Source: Myxococcales bacterium (GTDB taxonomy: Bacteria; Myxococcota_A; Polyangia; Polyangiales; Polyangiaceae). Taken from it: 64,000 nucleotides of DNA. The translations under genes were made by a program, and so were the position numbers. The notes beneath the pieces are model-generated. The model ran no database searches. It was not told the origin of the DNA and worked only from the letters and a program-made list of their open reading frames with translations. Shown here in pieces: positions 16,476 through 23,974 of this stretch (its first letter is position 1; every line of letters starts with the position of its first letter). The DNA is taken from the NCBI GenBank assembly GCA_016712525.1, contig JADJQX010000001.1, forward strand, positions 2,503,501 to 2,567,500, written 5' to 3'.

Positions 16476-18401
16476 ATGAAGCTCGCCGCTCGGATCGCCT
16501 CGTCGCTCGTCGTGATTTCTCTGCTCGGCGCGTGCGGCGCGAGCACCGAGGCTCCCGTCGAAGGCGAAGCGGCGTGCGACAACCTCGACGAGTCGGCGTG
16601 CCTGTTCCCGTTCCCCTCGGACCACTTCCGCAAGCCCGGGGGCCCGTACGGCCACGCGTTCCAGCTCGACTTCGGCGACAAGCTCCCCGTGAACGAAGCG
16701 ACCGACGTGATGCTCGATCGTGAGCCTTTCCGCGTGCACGACGGCTTCCCGGTCTATCCGCAGATCGCGTTCCACGTCGAAGGGGCCAGCCTCGAGGGCG
16801 CACCGACGTTGGCCAACATCGCGTCTTCGCTGGAGAAAACGAGCAAGACCCTCGTCGTCGACGCGGAGACCCTCGAGCTCCAGCCTCACTTCGCCGAGCT
16901 CGACTACTTGGCCGAGGATCAGGGCAAACAGGTGGTCGAGCTCCGCCTCGCGAACGCGCTCCGCCACGGGCGCAGGTACGTCGTGCTCGTGCGTGGGCTC
17001 ACGGGTGCGCGGCCGAGCCGAGGATTTCTCGCGCTCCGAGACGGTGGGAAGAGCCCCGTCGCGGGGGTGGAGACGCGCCGCGAGCACTTCGAGCGCGACG
17101 TGTTCTCCGTGGCCGAAAAGCTCGGCGTGCCGCGCTCCGAGCTCGACCTCGCGTGGGACTTCACGACGGCGAGCGAAGAGAACGCGACCACGACCTTGCG
17201 CAGCATGCGCGACGAGCTCTACCGCCGCGTCGGCGACGACGGACCCGAGTACAAGATCACCGAGGTCGTGAACGATCCGGACGGGCCCGCGGGGCTCGTG
17301 GCGCGGATCGTCAAAGGGGTGGCGAAGGTGCCGAGCTTCCTCGCGCCGCCGGAGCCGAACCAGCTCCGCAAGCTCCGCCTCTCGGACAAGGGGTTGCCCG
17401 TGGCCGAGGGCTTCGAGGACGTGCCGTTTCGTGTGCAGATTCCACGTACCGTGGCGACCGGGATGGCCAAGGCGAGCGTCGTTCAGTACGGCCACGGCTT
17501 CTTGGGGAGCGACAAAGAGGCCGACAACGAGTGGCTCCGCAAGTTCGCGAGCGAGCGAGGCTTCCTCATCCTCTCGTCGGACATGCAGGGCATGAACACC
17601 CCCGCCGGCGTGATGTGGTTCCTCTTCTTGCCGAAGGACATCACGAACCTCGCGTACCTGGGGGACGAGCCTCTCCAGGGCAACATGAACCACCTCGCGC
17701 TCGTGCGCATGATGAAGGGCCGCTTCGCGAAGGACCCCGAGATGCAGCGGGCGGGCGCGCCGCTCTACGATCCCGCGGCCATCTACTACCACGGCAACTC
17801 GCAGGGCGGCACGCAGGGGGCGCTCGTCATGGCCATGTCGAAGGACCTCACGCGCGGGACGCTCGGCGTGCCCGGGGTGTCCGTCGGGTGGATCTTGGCG
17901 CGCGCGAGCCAGTGGAAAGAGCTCGCCGGCGCGATCTCGCGGAACTACACGAACCCGTACGATTTCTCGTCGATCATGTCGCTCGTGGGGGTCGGCTGGG
18001 ATCGCGGCGACGGCTCGAACTTCGCGCCCTACCTCTCCGCCACTCCGCCCCCCGACGGCACGCCGAAGAACGTGCTCCTCCACGTGGGCCTCGAAGACTC
18101 GCAGGTGAACAACGACGTGTCGCGTGTGCTCGCGCGCATGGTGAAGGCGAAGGCCCTCGCGCAGGCCGTCGAGGAGGTGTACGGCGTGCCCACCGTTCAA
18201 GGGCCGCTCGTCCGAGAGAACGGGTACGTCGACTTCGACTACGGCGTGGCGAAGCGCGCGCGCACGAACCGGCCCGCCGACACCGCGACCGACACCCACG
18301 GCTTCCCGCGGAAGAACCCGAAGGCCCAAGAGCAGACCTGGCGGTTTTTCACGACCGGCGAGATCGTCCACGTCTGCGACGGCAAGTGCGACCCCGAATG
18401 A
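16476..18401 (+). CDS. Large lipoprotein with alpha/beta-hydrolase (lipase-like) domain
   Basis: A 641-residue lipoprotein with lipobox LGAC (Cys20). The start of the mature protein, with CLFPFPSDHF, resembles the N-terminus of a group of large secreted lipase/peptidase-like proteins of myxobacteria and Vibrio. A nucleophile elbow YHGNSQGG gives a candidate catalytic Ser at residue 442, preceded by an oxyanion-type VVQYGHGFLG. Candidate Asp and His lie in the last 120 residues (GLEDSQVNN and DTHGFP). Start ATG 16476 sets the signal peptide at the N-terminus; a longer in-frame run upstream is antisense-like and overlaps the previous gene. An esterase or lipase role at the cell surface is inferred. 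Confidence 0.83.
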   Translation: MKLAARIASSLVVISLLGACGASTEAPVEGEAACDNLDESACLFPFPSDHFRKPGGPYGHAFQLDFGDKLPVNEATDVMLDREPFRVHDGFPVYPQIAFHVEGASLEGAPTLANIASSLEKTSKTLVVDAETLELQPHFAELDYLAEDQGKQVVELRLANALRHGRRYVVLVRGLTGARPSRGFLALRDGGKSPVAGVETRREHFERDVFSVAEKLGVPRSELDLAWDFTTASEENATTTLRSMRDELYRRVGDDGPEYKITEVVNDPDGPAGLVARIVKGVAKVPSFLAPPEPNQLRKLRLSDKGLPVAEGFEDVPFRVQIPRTVATGMAKASVVQYGHGFLGSDKEADNEWLRKFASERGFLILSSDMQGMNTPAGVMWFLFLPKDITNLAYLGDEPLQGNMNHLALVRMMKGRFAKDPEMQRAGAPLYDPAAIYYHGNSQGGTQGALVMAMSKDLTRGTLGVPGVSVGWILARASQWKELAGAISRNYTNPYDFSSIMSLVGVGWDRGDGSNFAPYLSATPPPDGTPKNVLLHVGLEDSQVNNDVSRVLARMVKAKALAQAVEEVYGVPTVQGPLVRENGYVDFDYGVAKRARTNRPADTATDTHGFPRKNPKAQEQTWRFFTTGEIVHVCDGKCDPE

Positions 18402-18542
18402 GGCCTGCCAACGGTCGAGCTTGCCGAGGCGCTCGTCCGTGCGCGCGCCTTGGTTGAAATGTCGTTCGATTTCATGAGTTTGTGGCCTTGGTCCGGCGCA
18501 CGCTGGCTCGCACCCGGGCGTGCCATGTGGCTTGGTTTCGGC

Positions 18543-18548
18543 TAGGCT
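18543..18548 (+). promoter_or_regulatory. Putative -10 hexamer TAGGCT
   Basis: TAGGCT ends nine bases before ATG 18558, with no Shine-Dalgarno sequence; member of the TANNNT leaderless pattern. Confidence 0.4.
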
Positions 18549-18557
18549 CGGGGCGCC

Positions 18558-20435
18558 ATGCAGCTTCGCCTCGGACGCGGTGTCGAGACCGCCCTCTCCA
18601 AGACTGCCTCTTTGCTCTGGCCGCTCGTGCAGCGGCTCAACGAGAAGGTCGAGGGCCCGTCGGCCCACCCCAAATGGGCGCCGGCGCCTCTCCTCAAACG
18701 CAAGGAGCGCACCTTCCCGACGCTCGGGTTCCCCCGCGAGACCGACTCGCTCTGCCCCGCCTGCGTGAAAGAGGCGCGCGCCGCCGTGCTCTCCGGTGAG
18801 CGGGACCTGTCGGCCCTCGTCACGGACAAACCCGGTGAGATCCGCGCCAAGATCGTCGAAGAGGGCGGCCAGGTGTGGATGAAGAAGACGTGCCCCAAGC
18901 ACGGCGCCATCGAAGACCTCATGGCGGTCGACGCGGCCTTCTTGAAGCGCATCGAGCGGCTCTACCCCGGGCGCGACTACCTCGCGCCGCTCACGGCCCT
19001 CCGCGATCACGGCACCTCGAGCATCCAGTACGGCCGCGGGAGCGTGCTCGTCGTCGACCTCACGAACCGCTGCAACATGATGTGCGATCCGTGTTTCATG
19101 GACGCGAACCAGGTCGGCTTCGTGCACGAGCTGTCGTGGGAGGACGTGACCCAGATCCTCGACGACTCGATCGAGGTGAAGCCTCGCCGTCAGATGAGCA
19201 TCCAGTTCTCCGGCGGGGAGCCCACGCTCTCTCCCCATTTTCTGCCGGCCATCCGCTACGCGCGCGAAAAAGGCTACTTCGCCGTACAAGTGGCCACGAA
19301 CGGAATTCGTTTCGCCCAAGATCCGGAGTTCGCGAAGCAGGCCAAAGAGGCCGGGCTCCGCATGGCGTACCTCCAGTTCGACGGCATCGGCAACGAGGCG
19401 AACTCGCACCGCAAGGTCGGCAACCTCTACGACGTGAAGCTCCGCGCGATCGAGAACCTGCACGCCGCGGGGATCGACGTGATCTTGGTCGTGACGGTGG
19501 TGAACGGCGTGAACAACGAGCAGGTCGGCAAGATCGTCGAGTTCGCGATCGACAACGCCGACAAGGTCACCGTGGTGAGCTTCCAGCCCGTGAGCTTCAC
19601 CGGCCGCGACGAGGACGTGGACGACGCGACCCGCACGAAGCAGCGGTACACCCTGAGCCACTTGGCGCGGGACATCAAAGACCAGTGTGGCTTCTCGGAG
19701 CCGCTCCGCGACTGGTTCCCGCTCTCGGCCATGGGGCCCTTCTCGGACTTGACCGACACCCTCATGGGCGACAAGGCCGACTGGGGCTCGATGAAGTGCG
19801 GGTGCCACCCGAACTGCGGAGTCGGCACCATTTTCTTCGTGAACAAACGCACGAAGCAGTGCGTGCCGCTCACCCAGTTCTTGAACTTGGAGCAGCTCCT
19901 CCTCGACATCCAAGAGATCACCGACGCCGCGCAGGGCCGCGCGCTCACGGTGGCCGAGCTCGTGGTCGCGCTCCTCAAGAACTACGACCCGAAGAGCGCG
20001 CCGGAGGGCTTCGATTTCCCCACGCTCGTGAAGCAGTTCATGAGCCAGACGGGCGCGCGCGGGAAAAAGATCGGCGAGTTCGAGAGCGACGCCGCCGAGT
20101 TCGAGTGGCGCGTGCTCTTCGTCGCCGGCATGTGGTTCCAAGACCTCTTCAACTACGACTTTCGCCGCACGGAGATGTGCATCATCCCGTATGGCACGCA
20201 GATGGGGGAGATCTCGTTCTGCGCGTACAACACGGGCGTCGGATTCCGCAATATCGTCGAGAAGATGAAGGCGAACGCGACGGTGGCCGAGTGGTACAAG
20301 GAGCACGGCCGTCACCCGGTGTATGCCAAGAACCAGAAGCTGCCGCTGCCGCCCGCGCTCGGCACCATCGTGAACGCCGAGGGCAGACCCGACGGCAAAC
20401 GCCGCGTCTCGCTGCGCATCCTCGAGGCGAGGTAG
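18558..20435 (+). CDS. Radical SAM protein of the tetraether-synthase (Tes)-like group
   Basis: A 625-residue protein. The radical SAM cluster motif CNMMCDPC (Cys172, 176, 179) is followed by FSGGEPTLS, the SAM-binding GGE motif. Extra Cys sets fit a multi-cluster enzyme: an N-terminal CPAC (66, 69) plus TCPKHG (Cys112) that look like a small iron or zinc knuckle, KCGCHPNC (414, 416, 420) with Cys435, and Cys541 with Cys555 in EMCIIPYG and FCAYNTG. This layout resembles archaeal Tes, which joins lipid tails by sp3 C-C coupling, and its bacterial relatives. The substrate here is unproven; membrane-spanning or other modified lipids are the main hypothesis. It is a single-gene unit. Confidence 0.85.
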   Translation: MQLRLGRGVETALSKTASLLWPLVQRLNEKVEGPSAHPKWAPAPLLKRKERTFPTLGFPRETDSLCPACVKEARAAVLSGERDLSALVTDKPGEIRAKIVEEGGQVWMKKTCPKHGAIEDLMAVDAAFLKRIERLYPGRDYLAPLTALRDHGTSSIQYGRGSVLVVDLTNRCNMMCDPCFMDANQVGFVHELSWEDVTQILDDSIEVKPRRQMSIQFSGGEPTLSPHFLPAIRYAREKGYFAVQVATNGIRFAQDPEFAKQAKEAGLRMAYLQFDGIGNEANSHRKVGNLYDVKLRAIENLHAAGIDVILVVTVVNGVNNEQVGKIVEFAIDNADKVTVVSFQPVSFTGRDEDVDDATRTKQRYTLSHLARDIKDQCGFSEPLRDWFPLSAMGPFSDLTDTLMGDKADWGSMKCGCHPNCGVGTIFFVNKRTKQCVPLTQFLNLEQLLLDIQEITDAAQGRALTVAELVVALLKNYDPKSAPEGFDFPTLVKQFMSQTGARGKKIGEFESDAAEFEWRVLFVAGMWFQDLFNYDFRRTEMCIIPYGTQMGEISFCAYNTGVGFRNIVEKMKANATVAEWYKEHGRHPVYAKNQKLPLPPALGTIVNAEGRPDGKRRVSLRILEAR

Positions 20436-20551
20436 CGCGAGCCCTGATGTCACGCGTCCGTGACCGAAGCGTTGCCGCGCCGGCGCGCCTCGCCCGAACG
20501 TGCGTGTCAGGCTGACGACGTGCCTTCGAGATCGTGGAGAGGAGCTCTGCC

Positions 20552-21061
20552 GTGAATAGGGCCGAAGGTCCGCGGTCGTTCGCGCCGTCCACGCAAAGAG
20601 AGGCGCGCCTCGCCCTCGCGCCGATGCGTCACGAGCACGAACGGGCGTTCGTCGAGTTCGCCTCCTCCGGTGGTCGCCCGGCGCTGCTCGGGACCGACGC
20701 GGAGGGGGAGCTGCGCGACCTCTTCTACTCGCTCCTCCACCACGGGACCGACTCGTTCTCGGCGCGCACCGAGGTGGTGCTCGGGCCGTCGGGGGCCGTG
20801 CTCGGCTTCAGCGTCGAGAGCCCCGCCGGAGAGGGCCGTGTCGTGTGGGACATGCTCGTCGACGTCGACCGTGTGTCGTTCCAGGCCGAGGCGAGCCTCG
20901 CCGAGCGGATCGTCGCGCGCGCCGAGGCCGCCGGGGTCGAGCAGATCGAGCGCGCGCTTCGGCCCGGGATGCACAGGTCGCGGCTCGTGCTCGCCGGCCT
21001 CGGCTTCCTCGTCGACGAAGCGGGGCACGCGTCGAAGCCCATGTCGCACAAGGTGCGTTAA
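20552..21061 (+). CDS. Hypothetical protein, possibly GNAT-like
   Basis: A 169-residue cytosolic protein. GTG 20552 is chosen because GAGAGGAG (20537-20544) lies just upstream; a GTG at 20534 would place that site inside the gene. The chain has a strand-helix pattern (TEVVLGPSGAVLGFSVES, VVWDMLVDV, then a helix SLAERIVARAEAAG and RPGMHRSRLVLAGLGF) that could be an acetyltransferase (GNAT) fold, but no acetyl-CoA loop is certain. The TAA stop (21059-21061) lies inside the left arm of the repeat element that follows, so the original C-terminus may have been altered by insertion. Confidence 0.65.
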   Translation: MNRAEGPRSFAPSTQREARLALAPMRHEHERAFVEFASSGGRPALLGTDAEGELRDLFYSLLHHGTDSFSARTEVVLGPSGAVLGFSVESPAGEGRVVWDMLVDVDRVSFQAEASLAERIVARAEAAGVEQIERALRPGMHRSRLVLAGLGFLVDEAGHASKPMSHKVR

Positions 21062-21299
21062 CAGCCCGTTGATTTTCTCCCGTCCCTCTTCAGGGACTTC
21101 CAAGGGTCGTCGGCCGCTCGCCGCCGCATCCCGACCGCCTTCGTTGCGATCCTGCGGTGCGTCCCCCGTCGGGGACTTCCAAGGGTCGTCCTCACCTACA
21201 GAAGTACAGAAGTAGGCTCCGGGCGCTCCTCGGATCGCGCCTCGGCGGGTCGGGCGCGGACGTCGAGCGGCCTCGGTCCGAAAATCAACGGGCTGTTAA
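21058..21299. mobile_element. MITE-like element with 20-bp inverted ends and TTAA borders
   Basis: A 20-base sequence at 21058-21077 (TTAACAGCCCGTTGATTTTC) recurs as its exact reverse complement at 21280-21299. Reading inward, each arm begins TTAA-CAG, so TTAA may be a target duplication around a 234-base element. There is no transposase and no credible ORF inside. It contains two 31-base hairpin units (21081-21111, 21160-21190). It is best explained as a non-autonomous miniature element; the parent transposon is unknown. Confidence 0.6.
21081..21190. repeat. Two hairpin-bearing direct repeats inside the element
   Basis: The units 21081-21111 and 21160-21190 match at 28 of 31 bases and share the tail GGGACTTCCAAGGGTCGTC. 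Each opens with a hairpin: GTCCCT/AGGGAC in the first, GTCCCC/GGGGAC in the second. A T-A pair is exchanged for C-G, so the stem is kept although both bases differ. The start-to-start distance is 79 bases. Confidence 0.7.
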
Positions 21300-21332
21300 A
21301 CGCGCCGTCTTCTCGGGGGCTTCCCGTTCTCG

Positions 21333-21338
21333 TAACGT
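21333..21338 (+). promoter_or_regulatory. Putative -10 hexamer TAACGT
   Basis: TAACGT ends six bases before ATG 21345; no Shine-Dalgarno sequence; member of the TANNNT leaderless pattern. Confidence 0.4.
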
Positions 21339-21344
21339 CGAAGC

Positions 21345-22010
21345 ATGAAGAACTTCGTCCGTGCGGGCCTCGTCGCCCTCGCCTTGCCTACCTTCGTCCT
21401 CGCGTACGTGGCCTGCTCGTCCGACGAGCCCTCGGGGGGGACGAGCCCGAGCTCCACCACGACCAGCACGAGCCCCACGGGCACGACCACGAGCACCGGC
21501 ACACCCGACGGCACCGCGCCCGACTCGGCGGTCCCCGACGCCTCGGCGTGCACGTACCCGAAGCCCGAGGTCGACGGTGGGCAAGCCTGCGGCGCGCACC
21601 CGTTCGGCCAGGCCACGGTGGTGCTCGCCGACGCCGGCGCGGCGTTCGAGCTCGACGGCAGCGTGGGCATCCCGCCGGGCATCTACGACCTCACGTCGGG
21701 CGAGCGGGCGACGGGCATCCCGTACGGGTGGCGAGAGACGCTCGTGCTCGACGGCGCGAAATACTCGCAGATCCGGCAGCTCGAGCCGCGTCAGGGCAAC
21801 CCGAGCGCCGCGACCACCCGCTCGGGCGCGTACACGGTCGCGAACGGCAAGCTCACGCTCGACGCGGATTGCGCGCGCAGCGAGGACGGCGGCGTGATCG
21901 ACGCGGGCGGCGCCGGCACTCCGTTCTCGTACGAGGTCGTGAACGACGGCTGCAAGGTGAAGCTCCGCCTCATCGCCGCGGGCGCGCTCCTCACCTACAC
22001 GCGGCGGTAG
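21345..22010 (+). CDS. Secreted or lipid-anchored hypothetical protein
   Basis: A 221-residue exported protein. The hydrophobic stretch ALALPTFVLAYVAC ends in a lipobox-like Cys (about residue 24), followed by a Ser/Thr/Gly-rich flexible linker (about 25-65). The remaining domain has four Cys (SACTYP, GQACGAH, DADCAR, DGCKVKL) that could form two disulfides, and Asp/Gly-rich turns. No known family is recognised. It is alone on the plus strand, with its stop one base before the convergent small zinc-ribbon-like gene. Confidence 0.75.
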   Translation: MKNFVRAGLVALALPTFVLAYVACSSDEPSGGTSPSSTTTSTSPTGTTTSTGTPDGTAPDSAVPDASACTYPKPEVDGGQACGAHPFGQATVVLADAGAAFELDGSVGIPPGIYDLTSGERATGIPYGWRETLVLDGAKYSQIRQLEPRQGNPSAATTRSGAYTVANGKLTLDADCARSEDGGVIDAGGAGTPFSYEVVNDGCKVKLRLIAAGALLTYTRR

Positions 22011-22011
22011 G

Positions 22012-22230
22012 CTAGTCGGCGCTCTCGCGTTCGATGCGGAACGCGGCATGATCGCGGATCGACGCGCGCCCCGCGTCGACGTCGACCGCGACGTTCCCGC
22101 AGCGGCATCGGCACGCCTCGTCGTGCGACGGCATCGAGGGGATCTCTCCGTCGCACGCGAGGCACACGTACACGAGGCTCGGGCCGGCCGGATAACCCGA
22201 CTTCGGGTCGAATGGGACAGGGACGCGCAC
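22012..22230 (-). CDS. Small Cys/His zinc-ribbon-like protein
   Basis: A 72-residue protein. Cys-x2-Cys (CLAC) and a later CRCRC, about 15 residues apart, suggest one zinc ribbon, followed by GNVAVDVDAGRASIRDHAAFRIE, a pattern found in small uncharacterised bacterial proteins. The frame is open further upstream, but that part runs under the divergent ceramidase gene and is unlike a protein. GTG 22230 is chosen because TAGCCT lies seven bases upstream in the leaderless arrangement. A GGAGG also occurs, 13 bases before the start, which is too far for a normal ribosome-binding site. Confidence 0.65.
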   Translation of the reverse strand: MRVPVPFDPKSGYPAGPSLVYVCLACDGEIPSMPSHDEACRCRCGNVAVDVDAGRASIRDHAAFRIERESAD

Positions 22231-22237
22231 GAGGACG

Positions 22238-22243
22238 AGGCTA
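22238..22243 (-). promoter_or_regulatory. Putative -10 hexamer TAGCCT
   Basis: TAGCCT lies seven bases before GTG 22230 on the minus strand. It sits in a 64-base divergent spacer shared with the ceramidase gene. Confidence 0.4.
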
Positions 22244-22294
22244 CCTCCGTTCGGGGTGCGCTCCCGCGAGTTCCGTGCGAAAACGGCCGCCGTG

Positions 22295-23974
22295 ATGCGC
22301 GCTGGCTTCGGAAAAGCAGACATCTCGGTGTTCGAGCCGGGCATGTGCATGTTCGGGTGGGGCCACCCGGGCAACGTCTCGCGTCGGGTCGGAAAACCCC
22401 TATTTTCCAGGGCGTTCGCGCTCGAGCACCCCGCGTCGGGCACCAAGCTCGTCTACGTGTGCTGCGACCTCGGCATGATCTCCGAGGCGCTGCGGCTCGA
22501 GGTGGGGGCGCGGCTCGCGCGGGAGGGGCTCGGCCTCCGCGACGAGGAGCTCGTGGTGACGGCCACGCACACGCACTCGGCACCGACGGGGTACTCGACC
22601 TACCTCATGTACGCCCTGTCGGCCCCCGGGTTCTCGCGGCGCGTGCTCGACGGGCTCGCGGCGGGCATCGTCGCGTCAGTGAAGGCGGCGCTCGCGTCGC
22701 TCACGTCGGCCGAGGTCTTCGTGCACCGCGGCGAGGTTCCGCGCTCCGAGCCCGTGCTCTTCAACCGCGCGCTGGCGGCGTACGCGCAGAACCCCGAGGT
22801 CACTCCGGTCCCGTTCGAGCGCCGCGACGAGGCCGTGTCGCGCACGATGACCGTCGTCAGCGCCGTGAGCGAGTCGGGGGTGCCGCTCGGCGTGGTCACC
22901 TGGCTCGGCTGCCACCCGACGACCATCCACCGCGAGGCCGACTACCTCCACCCCGACCACAAAGGGGAGTCGGCCGAGGTGCTCGAACATGGGTCGCAAA
23001 ATCCGGATTTTGTTGCGCTTTTTGCTCAAGGCCCCGCGGGCGACGTGACCGCCAACTTTCGGCTCGACGCGCGACGCGGTCAGCGCATCGGACTCGACGA
23101 CGACGATCGCGAGAGCGCGCGTGAGGTGGGCGAGCGTGTGGCCGCCGTCGCCGAGAGGATCGCCCGCGAAGCGCCGACCCTCGGGGTGCGTGTCGACGGG
23201 CCTGTCGACGTGCGTGCGTCCTACACGGATTTCTTCTCCGCCCCGGTCGACCCTCGGTTCTGTGGCGGAGCGGCCGGCGTCACGACGAGCCCTCCCCGCG
23301 TGGGCCTCCCGTTCGCGTTGGGCGCCGAAGAGGGACCTGGGCCCCTCGGCTCGGTGCCGAGGCTACCGCGCGGCCTCACGGCGGCGAGGCGTGTGCTCGG
23401 GAGGCTCGGGGTCGTGCCCACCGGGGGGGACGAGAAGGTCCCGCTGTGGGAGCTCGGTCGTGGGTCGGAGGGGCGTGTGCTCGGGGTGCTCCGCCCTGCG
23501 CGCCTCGCGCGGCACGTGCCCGACAGGTTCGCGCGGTTCCTCGCCCGTGCGGCCGAGCGGCCCGAGATGATCGAGCGACCATGGGTGCCGAGGTTCTTGC
23601 CGACTCACCTCCTCCGCGTAGGCCCGCTCGTCGTCGCGAGCTTGCCGACCGAGCCGACCACGATCGCCGGGGCGCGCCTCGCGCGGGTCGTATCGCGCGC
23701 GCTCGGGGATCCCGGGCTCTTCGTCGTCGTGTGCGGCTACACCGACGCGTACTGCGGTTACCTCACCACGCCCGAGGAGTACGCGCTCCAGCACTACGAA
23801 GGTGGCGCGACGCTGTATGGAAAAAACGCGCTAGGTGCATTCTGCACGGTCTTCGACGGGCTCGCGCGCGCGATGCACGAGGGCTCCCCCGTAGACCGAG
23901 GGCCAGCGCCACCGAACGTCGCTCCCGAGGCGTGTGTCCCGGCCTTCGACCCGCGAGAGCTGCTCACGGTTTAG
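22295..23974 (+). CDS. Neutral/alkaline ceramidase-like hydrolase
   Basis: A 559-residue protein matching the neutral/alkaline non-lysosomal ceramidase family, which hydrolyses the amide of ceramide. Conserved blocks are GFGKADIS at the N-terminus, ATHTHSAPTG (zinc His), WLGCHPTTIH (zinc/active-site His) and GPAGDVTANF. That last block corresponds to the GDVSPN catalytic loop, but the nucleophile Ser is Thr and Pro is Ala. CGYTDAYCGYLTTPEEY near the C-terminus matches the conserved NgYxGYxxTPEEY-like block. No signal peptide is seen, so it may act in the cytoplasm, unlike secreted homologues. The start is ATG 22295 (GTG 22292 is equally possible). Sphingolipids occur in Sorangium-type myxobacteria, giving a plausible substrate. 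Confidence 0.82.
   Translation: MRAGFGKADISVFEPGMCMFGWGHPGNVSRRVGKPLFSRAFALEHPASGTKLVYVCCDLGMISEALRLEVGARLAREGLGLRDEELVVTATHTHSAPTGYSTYLMYALSAPGFSRRVLDGLAAGIVASVKAALASLTSAEVFVHRGEVPRSEPVLFNRALAAYAQNPEVTPVPFERRDEAVSRTMTVVSAVSESGVPLGVVTWLGCHPTTIHREADYLHPDHKGESAEVLEHGSQNPDFVALFAQGPAGDVTANFRLDARRGQRIGLDDDDRESAREVGERVAAVAERIAREAPTLGVRVDGPVDVRASYTDFFSAPVDPRFCGGAAGVTTSPPRVGLPFALGAEEGPGPLGSVPRLPRGLTAARRVLGRLGVVPTGGDEKVPLWELGRGSEGRVLGVLRPARLARHVPDRFARFLARAAERPEMIERPWVPRFLPTHLLRVGPLVVASLPTEPTTIAGARLARVVSRALGDPGLFVVVCGYTDAYCGYLTTPEEYALQHYEGGATLYGKNALGAFCTVFDGLARAMHEGSPVDRGPAPPNVAPEACVPAFDPRELLTV

Noticed and set aside
18529..18545. Sigma-54-like string before the radical SAM gene
   Set aside because: Spacing is right, but the -12 element lacks TTGC and the start site would fall at the start codon; the TAGGCT hexamer explains the site better.
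16338..20453. 1371-codon open frame on the minus strand
   Set aside because: It is antisense to the hydrolase-like lipoprotein and the radical SAM gene, both with clear families. It is His/Arg/Val-rich and follows from GC-rich third positions.
22997..23012. Intragenic terminator in the ceramidase gene
   Set aside because: The palindrome CAAAATCCGGATTTTG is followed by several T residues, but the stem is AT-rich and weak, so termination is unlikely.
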